DNA of 64,000 nucleotides, taken from contig NZ_QNRQ01000002.1 in NCBI RefSeq assembly GCF_003315175.1, forward strand, positions 124,001-188,000. The letters run 5' to 3'. Source of the stretch: Eoetvoesiella caeni. Lineage in GTDB: Bacteria > Pseudomonadota > Gammaproteobacteria > Burkholderiales > Burkholderiaceae_B. Positions 6,752-15,802 of this stretch are shown here, one piece after another. Position 1 is the first letter of the stretch. The number at the start of each line of letters is the position of its first letter. The position numbers and the translations under genes were made by a program. The notes under the pieces were generated by a model. The model was not told where the DNA came from. It worked only from the letters and a program-made list of their open reading frames with translations, and made no database searches.

Positions 6752-8734
6752 ATGAAAAAAACACTGCATCCGCCCGTATTCTTTACCTCGGCCGCATTCA
6801 TCCTGGCGACGGTGGTTTTCACCATTGCGACGCCCGCCGCGGCCCAGGCCCTGTTCAGCGCCATCCAGACCTGGATACTCGAGAACGCCAGTTGGTTCTA
6901 CATTCTTACGGTAGCGATCATTCTGCTTTGCGTGGTGTTCCTGGCAATAAGCCGCTATGGCGACATCAAGCTTGGCCCCGACCACAGCCAGCCCGACTAC
7001 CGCGACGTTACCTGGTTTGCCATGCTGTTTTCCGCGGGCATGGGCATCGGCTTGATGTTTTTCGGCGTGGCCGAACCGGTAATGCATTTCGTCAGTCCCC
7101 CTGTGGGCGATGGGGGCACCATAGAAGCCGCGCGCGAGGCCATGAAGATTACGTTCTTCCACTGGGGGCTGCACGCCTGGGCCATCTATGCCATCGTCGG
7201 GCTGATTCTTGCCTTCTTCAGCTATCGGCATGGCTTGCCGCTGACGCTGCGGTCTGCGCTTTATCCGCTGATCGGCAATCGCATATACGGCCCTATCGGG
7301 CATGCCGTGGACATCTTCGCCATTATCGGCACGGTTTTCGGTATTGCTACTTCGCTGGGGCTGGGCGTGGCGCAGATCAACAGCGGGCTGAACCACCTGT
7401 TCGGCGTTCCAATCAGCGTGACGAGCCAGATCGTGCTGATCATTGTCGCGTCGTCGCTGGCCACGCTTTCGGTAGCCAGCGGGCTGGACCGCGGCATACG
7501 CATTCTTTCAGAAACCAACCTGGCCCTTGCCGTGGTCTTGCTGCTTTTCGTGCTGGTGCTGGGGCCGACTGTTTTCCTGCTGCAGACCTTCGTGCAGAAC
7601 ACGGGCTCGTACTTGTCCGAAATAGTCGACAAGACGTTCAACCTCTACGCCTACGAACCGAACGACTGGATAGGCGGCTGGACGCTGTTCTATTGGGGTT
7701 GGTGGATAGCATGGTCGCCTTTTGTAGGCCTGTTCATAGCCCGCGTCTCTCGCGGGCGCACCATACGCGAATTCGTGCGCGGCGTTTTGTTTGTTCCGGC
7801 CGGGTTCACGCTGTTGTGGATGACGGTCTTCGGCGATACGGCCATTCACTTCATCTTGATAGACGGTATTCATGGCTTTGCAGAGCGTGTGGCGCAAGAC
7901 AACTCGCTGGCTTTGTTTGCATTCCTCGAACAGTTGCCGCTTTCCAGCATTACATCGATGGTCGCCATTGCAATGGTGCTGGTCTTTTTTGTTACCTCGG
8001 CCGACTCGGGCGCACTGGTCGTGGACCTGCTGGCATCCGGCGGCGCCGAGAATTCCCCGGTCTGGCAACGCATCTTCTGGTCTTCGCTGATGGGCGTGGT
8101 GGCTATCGCCCTGCTTCTGGCCAACGGCCTGGAAGCCTTGCAAACCGCCACTATCGCCAGTGCCCTGCCGTTCTCGGTGATTCTGCTGCTGGCTGTGTGG
8201 GGATTGTTCAAGGCACTGAAACTGGACGCGACCAAGCGGCGCATCCGCTACCAGACCATCACGCGTTCGCCGCCGCCCGGCAATAGCCAGCCGTGGCAAA
8301 GGCGCTTGCGCAATATCGTCATGATGCCCAAGCGGGGACATGTGCTGCGTTTCATGAACGACATCGTGCTGCCTGCGATGCACGCGGTCGCCAACGAGCT
8401 GCGCCAGCAAGGCTATGAAGCGGTCGTCCATGAAAAAGGCGACAACGATGAGATCCGCCTGGAGGTGCAGCACCACGGCGAACTGCTGGACTTTGCCTAT
8501 GCGGTTTGGCCGCTGGAGCAAATACGGCCGGCGCTGACCCCGGACGAGGTCGACGACGAAGAAGAGCGCCGATTTTTCCGCGCCGAGGTATTCCTGCGCG
8601 AAGGCGGCCAGGACTACGACATCATGGGATGGAGCCAGGAAGATGTCATAGGCGACATCCTGGACCAATACGAACGCCACCGCCAGTACCTGCACATGGT
8701 GCACGGCTCGGCGGCGCCGGAGGCGGAGAGTTAA
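6752..8734 (+). CDS. BCCT family choline/betaine-type transporter
   Basis: A 660-residue member of the betaine/carnitine/choline transporter family with 12 predicted membrane spans. It contains the family's characteristic tryptophan-rich block YWGWWIAWSPFVGLFIARVS (about residues 313-332) and the glycine-rich MGIGLMFFGVAEP in helix 3. The last 150 or so residues are hydrophilic and acidic, as in E. coli BetT (677 aa), where this tail senses osmotic stress. BetT-like choline import is therefore the best guess, but the substrate is not proven. No betA/betB genes are adjacent. ATG 6752 lies 18 bases after pgi, so co-transcription with pgi is possible. Confidence 0.88.
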   Translation: MKKTLHPPVFFTSAAFILATVVFTIATPAAAQALFSAIQTWILENASWFYILTVAIILLCVVFLAISRYGDIKLGPDHSQPDYRDVTWFAMLFSAGMGIGLMFFGVAEPVMHFVSPPVGDGGTIEAAREAMKITFFHWGLHAWAIYAIVGLILAFFSYRHGLPLTLRSALYPLIGNRIYGPIGHAVDIFAIIGTVFGIATSLGLGVAQINSGLNHLFGVPISVTSQIVLIIVASSLATLSVASGLDRGIRILSETNLALAVVLLLFVLVLGPTVFLLQTFVQNTGSYLSEIVDKTFNLYAYEPNDWIGGWTLFYWGWWIAWSPFVGLFIARVSRGRTIREFVRGVLFVPAGFTLLWMTVFGDTAIHFILIDGIHGFAERVAQDNSLALFAFLEQLPLSSITSMVAIAMVLVFFVTSADSGALVVDLLASGGAENSPVWQRIFWSSLMGVVAIALLLANGLEALQTATIASALPFSVILLLAVWGLFKALKLDATKRRIRYQTITRSPPPGNSQPWQRRLRNIVMMPKRGHVLRFMNDIVLPAMHAVANELRQQGYEAVVHEKGDNDEIRLEVQHHGELLDFAYAVWPLEQIRPALTPDEVDDEEERRFFRAEVFLREGGQDYDIMGWSQEDVIGDILDQYERHRQYLHMVHGSAAPEAES

Positions 8735-8764
8735 TGAGCGGGGCTGGTGTGCGCCGCTATTGCT

Positions 8765-9844
8765 TTACTTTGCCGCCCCCAGTCTTTCGCGCTGATAGCT
8801 GCCGTCTTGCACATGCCGGCACCAGTCCAGGTTGGACAGATACCACTGCACCGTTTTGCGCAGGCCCGATTCGAAGGTTTCTTGCGGGGTCCAGCCTAGT
8901 TCGCGCTGGATCTTGGCGGCGTCGATGGCGTAGCGCAGGTCGTGGCCGGGGCGGTCGGTGACGAAGGTGATCAGGGCTTTGTGCGAGGCGGGGTGGCCGC
9001 CAGTGCTTAAAGGGCGGCTTTGGGGATGCAGCTCGTCCAGCAGCTCGCAAATGGCGTGCACGACCTGGATGTTCTGCTTTTCGTTATGGCCGCCGATGTT
9101 GTAGGTTTCGCCGACCTGGCCTTGGGTGATGACTTGATACAGGGCCCGGGCATGGTCTTCCACATACAGCCAGTCGCGCACCTGGTTGCCCTGGCCGTAC
9201 ACGGGCAAGGGCTTGCCCTCAAGAGCGTTCAAGATCACCAAGGGGATGAGCTTTTCGGGGAAGTGATAAGGCCCGTAGTTGTTGGAGCAATTGGTGACCA
9301 GGGTGGGCAGGCCGTAGGTGCGGCGCCAGGCGCGCACCAGGTGGTCCGAGCCGGCCTTGCTGGCGGAATACGGCGAGCTGGGCGCGTACGACGTGGTTTC
9401 CGTGAACAGGTCTTCCGGGCCTTCCAGGTCGCCGTAGACTTCGTCGGTGGAAATATGGTGGAAGCGAAAGGCGTTCTTGCGCGCGGCGTCCAGCCCTTGC
9501 CAATACTGGCGCGCGGCCTCTAGCAGCGTGTAGGTGCCGACAATATTGGTTTCGATGAATGCGGCGGGCCCGTCGATGGAACGGTCCACATGCGACTCGG
9601 CCGCCAGGTGCATGACGGCGTCGGGCTGGTGCTGGGCGAACACGCGGTCCAATTCGGCGCGGTCGCAGATGTCGACCTGTTCGAAGGCATAGCGGGCATG
9701 GCCGGCCACCGACGCCAGCGATTCCAGGTTGCCCGCGTAGGTCAGCTTGTCCAGGTTCACGACCGAATCGCCCGTGTGGCCAATGACATGGCGCACCAGG
9801 GCCGAGCCGATGAATCCGGCTCCGCCGGTAATTAGAATTTTCAT
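8765..9844 (-). CDS. rfbB: dTDP-glucose 4,6-dehydratase
   Basis: A 359-residue NAD-dependent short-chain dehydrogenase of the RmlB/RfbB type, the second step of dTDP-L-rhamnose synthesis. It has an N-terminal Rossmann motif [12 protein letters not shown] (residues 6-17), the HISTDEVYG substrate block (about 130-138) and the catalytic YSASK (about 159-163). The length matches the family. It is transcribed away from the purine permease and is separated by it from rfbC and rfbD, an unusual arrangement since rml genes are normally one operon. It converges with the BCCT transporter gene, with 30 bases between the stops. Confidence 0.95.
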   Translation of the reverse strand: MKILITGGAGFIGSALVRHVIGHTGDSVVNLDKLTYAGNLESLASVAGHARYAFEQVDICDRAELDRVFAQHQPDAVMHLAAESHVDRSIDGPAAFIETNIVGTYTLLEAARQYWQGLDAARKNAFRFHHISTDEVYGDLEGPEDLFTETTSYAPSSPYSASKAGSDHLVRAWRRTYGLPTLVTNCSNNYGPYHFPEKLIPLVILNALEGKPLPVYGQGNQVRDWLYVEDHARALYQVITQGQVGETYNIGGHNEKQNIQVVHAICELLDELHPQSRPLSTGGHPASHKALITFVTDRPGHDLRYAIDAAKIQRELGWTPQETFESGLRKTVQWYLSNLDWCRHVQDGSYQRERLGAAK

Positions 9845-10011
9845 ACTTATTTGTTAGGCCGATTATTGTGACTGCGTATTCGCCATGCTTGCAAGGCCCG
9901 AAGGACTAGTAATGCTATACAGCTTATAGCAGCAAAGGAACACCACGGGCAGCATTTTAGCCCGGCTTGCCCGCCCAAGCCTTCTTTGGACCCTGATAAT
10001 CAAACACTGAT

Positions 10012-10055
10012 AAAACCCGGGTTTTCCGCTATATGAAAATGGATTTCAGCTATAT
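10012..10055. promoter_or_regulatory. Palindrome and repeats upstream of the purine permease
   Basis: AAAACCCGGGTTTT at 10012-10025 is a perfect 14-bp palindrome. It is followed by GCTATAT at 10028-10034 and again at 10049-10055, flanking an inverted TGAAA/TTTCA. Further on, GTTACAG is repeated at 10067-10073 and 10081-10087. The cluster lies 75-120 bases before the permease start, where a regulator or promoter is expected. No regulator gene is nearby, and the factor that would bind is unknown. Confidence 0.35.
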
Positions 10056-10129
10056 ACAGTTCACTAGTTACAGTCTGCTCGTTACAGATAGAAACTGGCT
10101 GCATTTCCTTAACCCCCAGGAGACCTTGC

Positions 10130-11614
10130 ATGACAAAGTCCGTTGCACCCGTTGATCAACGCCTACCCGGAGGACAGCTGGCTGTGCTTGGTTTGCAGCA
10201 TGTGCTGGTCATGTATGCCGGAGCTGTTGCCGTTCCGCTTATTGTCGGCCGCGCTCTGAACCTTAGCGCCGCGGAAGTCACCATGCTTATTTCCGCCGAC
10301 CTTTTCGTCTGCGGCATTGTTACCCTTATCCAGTCTTTTGGAGCCACGCAATGGTTCGGCATCAAGCTGCCGGTCATGATGGGCGTTACGTTTGCCGCGG
10401 TGGGGCCCATGGTGGCCATTGCCAAGACCTCGCAGGGCCACGGAGGGGCGCAACTGCTGTTCGGAGCCATTATCGGGGCGGGCATAATTTCCATAATCAT
10501 TGCCCCGTTCGTCAGCCGCATGCTGCGCTTTTTTCCGCCGCTGGTTACCGGCACGATTATCGCCATTATCGGCATTACTCTAATGCGGGTAGGCATTAAC
10601 TGGATATTCGGTACGCCCGTCGGCCCCACCGCGCCCAATCTGGTCAATCCCGAATATGCAAAATGGCTGGCCAATGCCGCGGCCATTACCAGTGCGCCCG
10701 GCTCGGCCCTGCCGCCGGTGCCCCAGGGCTTGTCCATATTGCCCACGGTACCCAACCCCCGCTATGCCGACCTTACCGGGCTGGGCGTGGCGGCCATCGT
10801 GCTGGTTGCCATCCTGTGCATCGCCAAATACGCCAAAGGCTTCTTTGCCAATATTGCCGTGCTGCTGGGCATTGTCATCGGCGCCATCGTGGCCTCGGCC
10901 ATGGGCTTGATGACTTTCGAGAAAGTCGCCAAAGCGCACTGGGTGGACATTGTCCTGCCCTTCCACTTCGGCATGCCTATATTCGACCCCGTCATGATCA
11001 TTACCATGACTCTGGTCATGATTGTGGTGATGATCGAGTCCACCGGCATGTTCCTTGCCCTGGGCGAAATGACCGACAAGAAAATCAGCCAGCCCGATCT
11101 GGCCCGCGGCCTGCGCACGGACGGCCTGGGTACTTTGATAGGCGGTATTTTCAATACCTTCCCGTACACCAGCTTTTCGCAAAACGTGGGCCTGGTGGCG
11201 GTTACGGGTGTACGTAGCCGCTTTGTTTGCGTGGCCGGCGGCATTATCCTGGTTATCCTTGGTCTGCTGCCCAAGCTGGCGGCGCTGGTTGAATCCCTGC
11301 CCACGGTGGTACTGGGCGGCGCGGGCATTGTGATGTTCGGCATGGTTATCGCCACGGGCATTCGTATTTTGGCCGACGTCGACTTCAAGACCAACCGCCA
11401 CAATGCCATGATTGTTGCCATTTCCATCGGCGTAGGCATGATCCCGCTGGTAGCGCCCAGCTTTCGCCAATGGATGCCGCATGCCATTCACCCGCTTATC
11501 GAATCGGGCATCTTGCTGACCTCGGTCGCGGCGGTGCTGCTGAACCTGTACTTCAACGGCGCCCCGCACGACACCTCAGCTTCAGTCAAGGCCGCGATGC
11601 AATCCGAAGCTTGA
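10130..11614 (+). CDS. NCS2 family xanthine/uracil permease
   Basis: A 494-residue membrane protein of the nucleobase:cation symporter-2 family, with about 14 spans, importing a purine or pyrimidine base with protons. It carries the NCS2 signature QNVGLVAVTGVRSR (about residues 352-365) and the conserved ESTGMFLALGE segment (about 303-313), whose glutamate contacts the nucleobase. The N-terminal GLQHVLVMYAGAVAVPLIVG is typical. The residues favour the xanthine/uric acid branch over uracil, but this is a judgement by eye. The ribosome binding site CCAGGAG lies just upstream of ATG 10130. The gene is monocistronic: its own terminator follows, and the neighbours on both sides point the other way. 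Confidence 0.9.
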   Translation: MTKSVAPVDQRLPGGQLAVLGLQHVLVMYAGAVAVPLIVGRALNLSAAEVTMLISADLFVCGIVTLIQSFGATQWFGIKLPVMMGVTFAAVGPMVAIAKTSQGHGGAQLLFGAIIGAGIISIIIAPFVSRMLRFFPPLVTGTIIAIIGITLMRVGINWIFGTPVGPTAPNLVNPEYAKWLANAAAITSAPGSALPPVPQGLSILPTVPNPRYADLTGLGVAAIVLVAILCIAKYAKGFFANIAVLLGIVIGAIVASAMGLMTFEKVAKAHWVDIVLPFHFGMPIFDPVMIITMTLVMIVVMIESTGMFLALGEMTDKKISQPDLARGLRTDGLGTLIGGIFNTFPYTSFSQNVGLVAVTGVRSRFVCVAGGIILVILGLLPKLAALVESLPTVVLGGAGIVMFGMVIATGIRILADVDFKTNRHNAMIVAISIGVGMIPLVAPSFRQWMPHAIHPLIESGILLTSVAAVLLNLYFNGAPHDTSASVKAAMQSEA

Positions 11615-11644
11615 TCTATCGGGTTTAGCGTGTAATGAAAAAAT

Positions 11645-11673
11645 CCAGGCATTTGAACTGCCTGGTTTTTTTT
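11645..11673. terminator. Bidirectional terminator between the permease and rfbD
   Basis: CCAGGCA at 11645-11651 and TGCCTGG at 11659-11665 form a 7-bp stem with a 7-base loop. It is followed on the plus strand by eight T (11666-11673) and preceded by a run of A, which gives a T-run on the minus strand. It therefore can end both the rightward permease transcript and the leftward mnmH-rfbC-rfbD transcript. Confidence 0.85.
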
Positions 11674-11692
11674 GCGTGCACTATGTGGCGGT

Positions 11693-12583
11693 TCAAGACC
11701 GCAAATTCAGTATTTTCTTGACCATACTATCAAGGCTTGCATGTAGCGGCTTGGGCTGTATGCCGCATCGAGCTATTTTTTCGTAAGAAAGAACGGAGTA
11801 GCCCGGGCGGGCGGCAATCGCAGGGCTCGCTGCGGTAGCGGTAGAGGTTGCGGCGACAATGTATTCGCTGGTCGTGATCGGCAGCAGTTCAGGCGTAAGG
11901 CCCGCGGCCTGGAAGATGTGCCGGGCAAAGCCGTACCATGACAAGGCCGTGGCGCCGGTGTAATGGTAGACGCCGCCGGGCGCATCGGGATTGCGCAGCA
12001 GCTGGATGATGGCCTGCGCCAGGTCGCCGGCGTAGGTGGGAGCCCCGACCTGGTCATTGACCACACGTATTGGCTTGCCAGCGGCGGCCAGGCGCAGCAT
12101 GGTCTTTACAAAATTGGCGCCGTACTCGCTATACAGCCACGATGTGCGCAGCACTATGGTTTGCGGCAGGCTCTGCAAGACGGCCAGTTCGCCTGCGCGT
12201 TTGGATTTGCCGTAGGCGTTGATGGGGTTTGTGGGTGCATCCTCGCTGTATGGCTGGCTGGCTGCGCCATCGAAGACATAATCGGTGGATATATGCACCA
12301 GCCGCGCTCCGGCCTTCTGCGCCGCTTGCGCCAGATGACGCGGCCCGTCGGCGTTCAGCGCCATGGCGGCGGCAGGATTGCGTTCTGCCTCGTCCACGGC
12401 GTTATAGGCGGCGGCATTGATAATAAGCTGCGGCTGGATCCGGCCTACATAGGATTCCACGGCGCCCTGGTCGCAAATATTCAAGTCGACCGAACCGGGT
12501 GCTAGCAATTCCCAGCCGTCAGGGCGGCGGTCTTGCAGGCATCGGCCAAGCTGACCCGTGCCGCCTATCAGCAAGACCTTCAT
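11693..12583 (-). CDS. rfbD: dTDP-4-dehydrorhamnose reductase
   Basis: A 296-residue NAD(P)H-dependent reductase carrying out the last step of dTDP-L-rhamnose synthesis. It has the Rossmann motif GGTGQLGRCLQ (residues 7-17), the STDYVFDG block (about 98-105) and the catalytic YGKSK (about 119-123). Its length is typical. It lies 109 bases downstream of rfbC on the same strand, so mnmH, rfbC and rfbD probably form one transcript ending at the hairpin near 11650. The gap between rfbC and rfbD contains no thymidylyltransferase (rfbA). Confidence 0.94.
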   Translation of the reverse strand: MKVLLIGGTGQLGRCLQDRRPDGWELLAPGSVDLNICDQGAVESYVGRIQPQLIINAAAYNAVDEAERNPAAAMALNADGPRHLAQAAQKAGARLVHISTDYVFDGAASQPYSEDAPTNPINAYGKSKRAGELAVLQSLPQTIVLRTSWLYSEYGANFVKTMLRLAAAGKPIRVVNDQVGAPTYAGDLAQAIIQLLRNPDAPGGVYHYTGATALSWYGFARHIFQAAGLTPELLPITTSEYIVAATSTATAASPAIAARPGYSVLSYEKIARCGIQPKPLHASLDSMVKKILNLRS

Positions 12584-12692
12584 GGCACCCGGCCCGAGCC
12601 TGCCACCTGGCGCTCACCCATGCCGGCACGCAAGCTGCTTTCGTTATGGCAAGGCAAGCGGGAAGAAAAGGCCAAAGTGTTAAGTTCGATCA

Positions 12693-13247
12693 TCACAGCC
12701 GCCCTGCTTCTTGCAGCGCTTTCAACGTCAAGCCCTGCCGGTCCTTAGCCGACAGCACCGGGCTGTTTACCGGCCAGTCTATGGCCAGGTCCGGGTCGTT
12801 CCAGCTTAAGCAGGCCTCGTCTTCGGGGTGATAGTAGTCGGTGCATTTATATTCCACGCTGGCTTCATCCGAAAGCACGACGAACCCGTGGGCGAAGCCC
12901 GGCGGTATCCATAGTTGCTGCGGCCTGGCGTGCGACAGCGCCAGGCCTTGCCATTGCCCGAAGCTGGGCGATGCAGTCCGCAGGTCAACCGTTACATCGT
13001 AGATCTCGCCCTGGGCTACGCGCAGCAACTTGCCTTGCGGGTGCCGGCTTTGAAAATGCAGGCCGCGCAGGACATGGCGCTTGGAGTGCGAATAATTGTC
13101 CTGCACAAAGGGGCTCTTCAAGCCCAGCAAGACTTCATAGCGCTGCGCCTGGAAGCTTTCAAGAAAGTATCCACGTTCGTCATGGAAAACGCGCAGGTCG
13201 ATCAGCTGAACGCCAGGCAGGCCGGTATTGTGAACTGGCAGCGTCAT
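12693..13247 (-). CDS. rfbC: dTDP-4-dehydrorhamnose 3,5-epimerase
   Basis: A 184-residue cupin-fold epimerase converting dTDP-4-dehydro-6-deoxyglucose to the rhamnose epimer, the third step of the dTDP-rhamnose pathway. Family motifs include FHDERGYFLESF (about 21-32), the catalytic histidine in LRGLHFQ (about 58-64) and YKCTDYYHPEDE near residue 131. The length is normal. The start ATG overlaps the stop of mnmH by four bases (ATGA), so it is translationally coupled to a tRNA-modification gene with no obvious functional tie. Confidence 0.94.
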   Translation of the reverse strand: MTLPVHNTGLPGVQLIDLRVFHDERGYFLESFQAQRYEVLLGLKSPFVQDNYSHSKRHVLRGLHFQSRHPQGKLLRVAQGEIYDVTVDLRTASPSFGQWQGLALSHARPQQLWIPPGFAHGFVVLSDEASVEYKCTDYYHPEDEACLSWNDPDLAIDWPVNSPVLSAKDRQGLTLKALQEAGRL

Positions 13248-14293
13248 GGCGTACCCTGAATCGCATCGGCCACCGCGGCAATGCCCTTGGCCGAAAGATC
13301 ATCGGCCGCAATCTGCCTTCGTTGCGACCACGAACTGAAGTGGCGGGACTGCGACTGCTGGTAGTGCGGGTCGTAATGCAAGGTCATCAGCTCGGCAAAC
13401 AACGAAGGCAAGTTGCCTTCTTGCGCCCATTGCTGCCAGCGCAGCACGGTGGCAGTGCCTTGCTGCTGCTTGAGAAAACCCAGCTTGTCGGCAAGGCCGG
13501 CGGCATCTTGGCCCAGGTAGGCATAGTCCTGCAAAAGATAGGCCAGCCGCGCCTGAGGCGTGGCGGCGATTTCAATGCAGGGCGCCGCACGCATGTGCTC
13601 GACCAGCGGCAAGGGCACGGCCAGGCGCCCGATGCGGGCGCTTTCGCCTTCTACATACAAAGTGCGGCCAATGTCGATGTTGTCCAGCACCGAAACAACC
13701 AGGGTTTCGAAGCGTTTTTGCGAAGGCTGAGCAACGCCCGGCAGCGAGCCCAGCAACGAGCCTTTATGGCAGGCGAAGTCTTCAAGATCAAGCACCTGTT
13801 CGCCGCGCGCTGCCAGTTCTTGCAGCACGCGCGTCTTGGCGCTGCCCGTGGCGCCGCACAGCACTTGCAGCTTAAGCCGCGGGCACAGCATATTGATCTG
13901 CGCCACGACATGATGGCGAAAGCTTTTATACCCGCCGGCCAGCTGCTGTGCGTCCCAGCCGACCAGCCGAAGCCAGGTCACCATGCTGCTGCTGCGCATG
14001 CCACCGCGCCAGCAGTAAACGGCCGGCCGCCAGTTTGCCGGGCGGTCGGCAAAGCGTTCGCGTATATGCACGGCCAGGTTGGCCGCCACCATGGCGCCGC
14101 CCACGCGCCGGGCTTCGAAGGCGCCGGTCTGCTTGAACAGCGTGCCCACGATGCGGCGTTCGTCGTCGTCCAGCACGGGGCAATTGATGGCGCCCGGGAT
14201 GTGGTCCAGCGCAAACTCGGAGGGCGAGCGCGCGTCGATAATCGTATCGAAGGTATGCAGGTCGGAAACGCGCACGGGCTGGCGATGCGTCAT
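13244..14293 (-). CDS. mnmH: tRNA 2-selenouridine synthase
   Basis: A 349-residue protein of the MnmH/SelU family. It replaces sulfur by selenium at the 2-thiouridine of the wobble base of certain tRNAs, using selenophosphate, by way of a geranylated intermediate. The N-terminal rhodanese domain (about 10-125) carries the catalytic cysteine in YCWRGGMRS (Cys94). The C-terminal P-loop domain has GATGSAKT (about 147-154). The length compares with 364 in E. coli. The required selenophosphate synthase gene (selD) is not in the window. This gene heads a leftward unit with rfbC and rfbD. Its ATG at 14293 is convincing, but its ribosome binding site is weak. Confidence 0.9.
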   Translation of the reverse strand: MTHRQPVRVSDLHTFDTIIDARSPSEFALDHIPGAINCPVLDDDERRIVGTLFKQTGAFEARRVGGAMVAANLAVHIRERFADRPANWRPAVYCWRGGMRSSSMVTWLRLVGWDAQQLAGGYKSFRHHVVAQINMLCPRLKLQVLCGATGSAKTRVLQELAARGEQVLDLEDFACHKGSLLGSLPGVAQPSQKRFETLVVSVLDNIDIGRTLYVEGESARIGRLAVPLPLVEHMRAAPCIEIAATPQARLAYLLQDYAYLGQDAAGLADKLGFLKQQQGTATVLRWQQWAQEGNLPSLFAELMTLHYDPHYQQSQSRHFSSWSQRRQIAADDLSAKGIAAVADAIQGTP

Positions 14294-14419
14294 GACTGCA
14301 CCGCAAGAGTCGGCAATCGAACGCCCGGGGCATTGTTGCGCCGGCTAAAAAACGAAATCTGCATTTTTGTCTTGGATGAACCTGTACGATAGACACAAAT
14401 TATCGCACGGGCGGCGCAC

Positions 14420-14932
14420 TCAAGCCCCCTGCATATTGTCCCGGATACGGTTCAGCAAGTCGTGCAGCAGCAGTTGTTCTTGTTCGCTTAGCCCGCGCAC
14501 GGCGCGCTCGTAGATTCCCCAGGCGGGGGGCAGCACGTGGTGGAACTGGCGCCGTCCGGCGGGAAGTATTTTGATGACCACCATCCTGTGGTCGCTGGGG
14601 TTGGACTTGCGTGCGATATAGCCGGCGTTTTCCATGACCGTAAGCGCGCGCGAAAGCGTGGCCTGGTCGACGTCGGTGACATTGGCCAGGGCGCTGACGC
14701 CCAAGCCGTCGGTTTCGCTTAGAAAAGCCAGCACGCGCCAATGCAGCAGCGTCATATTGTGCTTGCGCAGCAGCACCTGGAAATCCGCATTCAGCGCCGC
14801 TGTGCTGCGGTTGAGCAAATAAGGCATGAAGGTTTCATGGCCCAGATACGCCTGCCACGGCTGCAACGCCGGCTTTGATTCCCGCGCCGGTATCTCGTGC
14901 GCTTGTTCGCCCGCGCCGCTTAATGAACTCAT
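14420..14932 (-). CDS. MarR family transcriptional regulator
   Basis: A 170-residue winged-helix regulator of the MarR type. The DNA-binding region spans about residues 60-130, with recognition-helix segment DVDQATLSRALTVMENAGYI and the wing sequence SDHRMVVIKI. A 35-residue N-terminal tail precedes the domain. It is the last gene of the leftward dehydrogenase/ABC operon, 48 bases after the second permease, so it is probably a local regulator responding to the transported compound or a metabolite. The palindrome TATGCA-GA-TGCATA at 20523-20536, upstream of the first gene of the operon, is a plausible operator (inference). Confidence 0.85.
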   Translation of the reverse strand: MSSLSGAGEQAHEIPARESKPALQPWQAYLGHETFMPYLLNRSTAALNADFQVLLRKHNMTLLHWRVLAFLSETDGLGVSALANVTDVDQATLSRALTVMENAGYIARKSNPSDHRMVVIKILPAGRRQFHHVLPPAWGIYERAVRGLSEQEQLLLHDLLNRIRDNMQGA

Positions 14933-14980
14933 GATGCCGTCCCCCGCCTTTCGCTATGTGCGACGACCAGTATCGGGCCG

Positions 14981-15790
14981 TCAACCTTCGTGATCGAGCT
15001 TGCGCTGCACGAAGCCGATCAAGCTATTCAACGCCAAGCCCACTGCGCAAATCCAGATCAGGGGCACGAACATATCGACTGTTTTGTACGCACGCGCCGC
15101 CATGGTCAGCATGTGGCCCAGACCGTCGGTGGACGCGATCATTTCGGCCAGGAACACCACCACGCAGGCAATGACGCCCGAAACGCGCACTCCTGCCAGG
15201 ACTGTGGGCACGATGGCCGGCAAAGTGACCTTCCACAGGCAGGCGGCGCGGCTGGTGCCGGCGGCCCGCGCCGACCAGATCAACTTTTGGTCAACCGAGC
15301 GCGCGGCCGACCAGGTAGCCATCAAGACCGGGAACATGGCGTCGGCCACGATGAGCGTTATTTTGGACGAGTTCTCGAAACCCAGGATCAGGATCAGGGC
15401 CGGATACAGCGCGATTTTCGGTATGGGCGCAACCAGGCGCACAAAGGCGTCGAGCATGGCGGCGCTGAAACGCGACAACTGCGCCACTAGTCCCAATGCC
15501 ACGCCCACAATGACGGCAATGAACAGGCTTACGACCAGGCGATACAAGGTAATGCCGAAGTTCTGCCAAAATTCGGAGCCCGCGGCTATCTCGAACAGAC
15601 GCGCAATAATGGCGCTGGGGGCCGGCAGCAGCTGGGCTTCGACCCAGCCCATGCGGCACACCAGTTCCCACACCAGCAGTACCAGCACAGGAGAAAAAGC
15701 ACGCTTGGCATAAAGCGCGAACGTGGCCGGAATGGCACTGGAACGGGCGGCTGGGGCGGTTGCGGCAAGCGTCGAGGCTGTGTTCTTCAT
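14981..15790 (-). CDS. ABC transporter permease, SsuC/TauC type
   Basis: A 269-residue inner-membrane permease of the nitrate/sulfonate/taurine ABC family, with about six spans. The cytoplasmic coupling segment AAGTSRAACLWKVTLPAIVP lies near residues 186-205 and matches the EAA motif position. It is the second of two permeases in the same operon (13 bases after the first), so the channel is probably a heterodimer rather than the homodimer usual for SsuC. It follows the binding protein and ATPase genes. Confidence 0.85.
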   Translation of the reverse strand: MKNTASTLAATAPAARSSAIPATFALYAKRAFSPVLVLLVWELVCRMGWVEAQLLPAPSAIIARLFEIAAGSEFWQNFGITLYRLVVSLFIAVIVGVALGLVAQLSRFSAAMLDAFVRLVAPIPKIALYPALILILGFENSSKITLIVADAMFPVLMATWSAARSVDQKLIWSARAAGTSRAACLWKVTLPAIVPTVLAGVRVSGVIACVVVFLAEMIASTDGLGHMLTMAARAYKTVDMFVPLIWICAVGLALNSLIGFVQRKLDHEG

Positions 15791-15802
15791 GATGGCCGCC
15801 CC

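Noticed and set aside
9845-10129. Possible purine riboswitch upstream of the NCS2 permease
   Set aside because: No three-way-junction core or conserved purine-aptamer loops can be traced, and the class is rare in betaproteobacteria.
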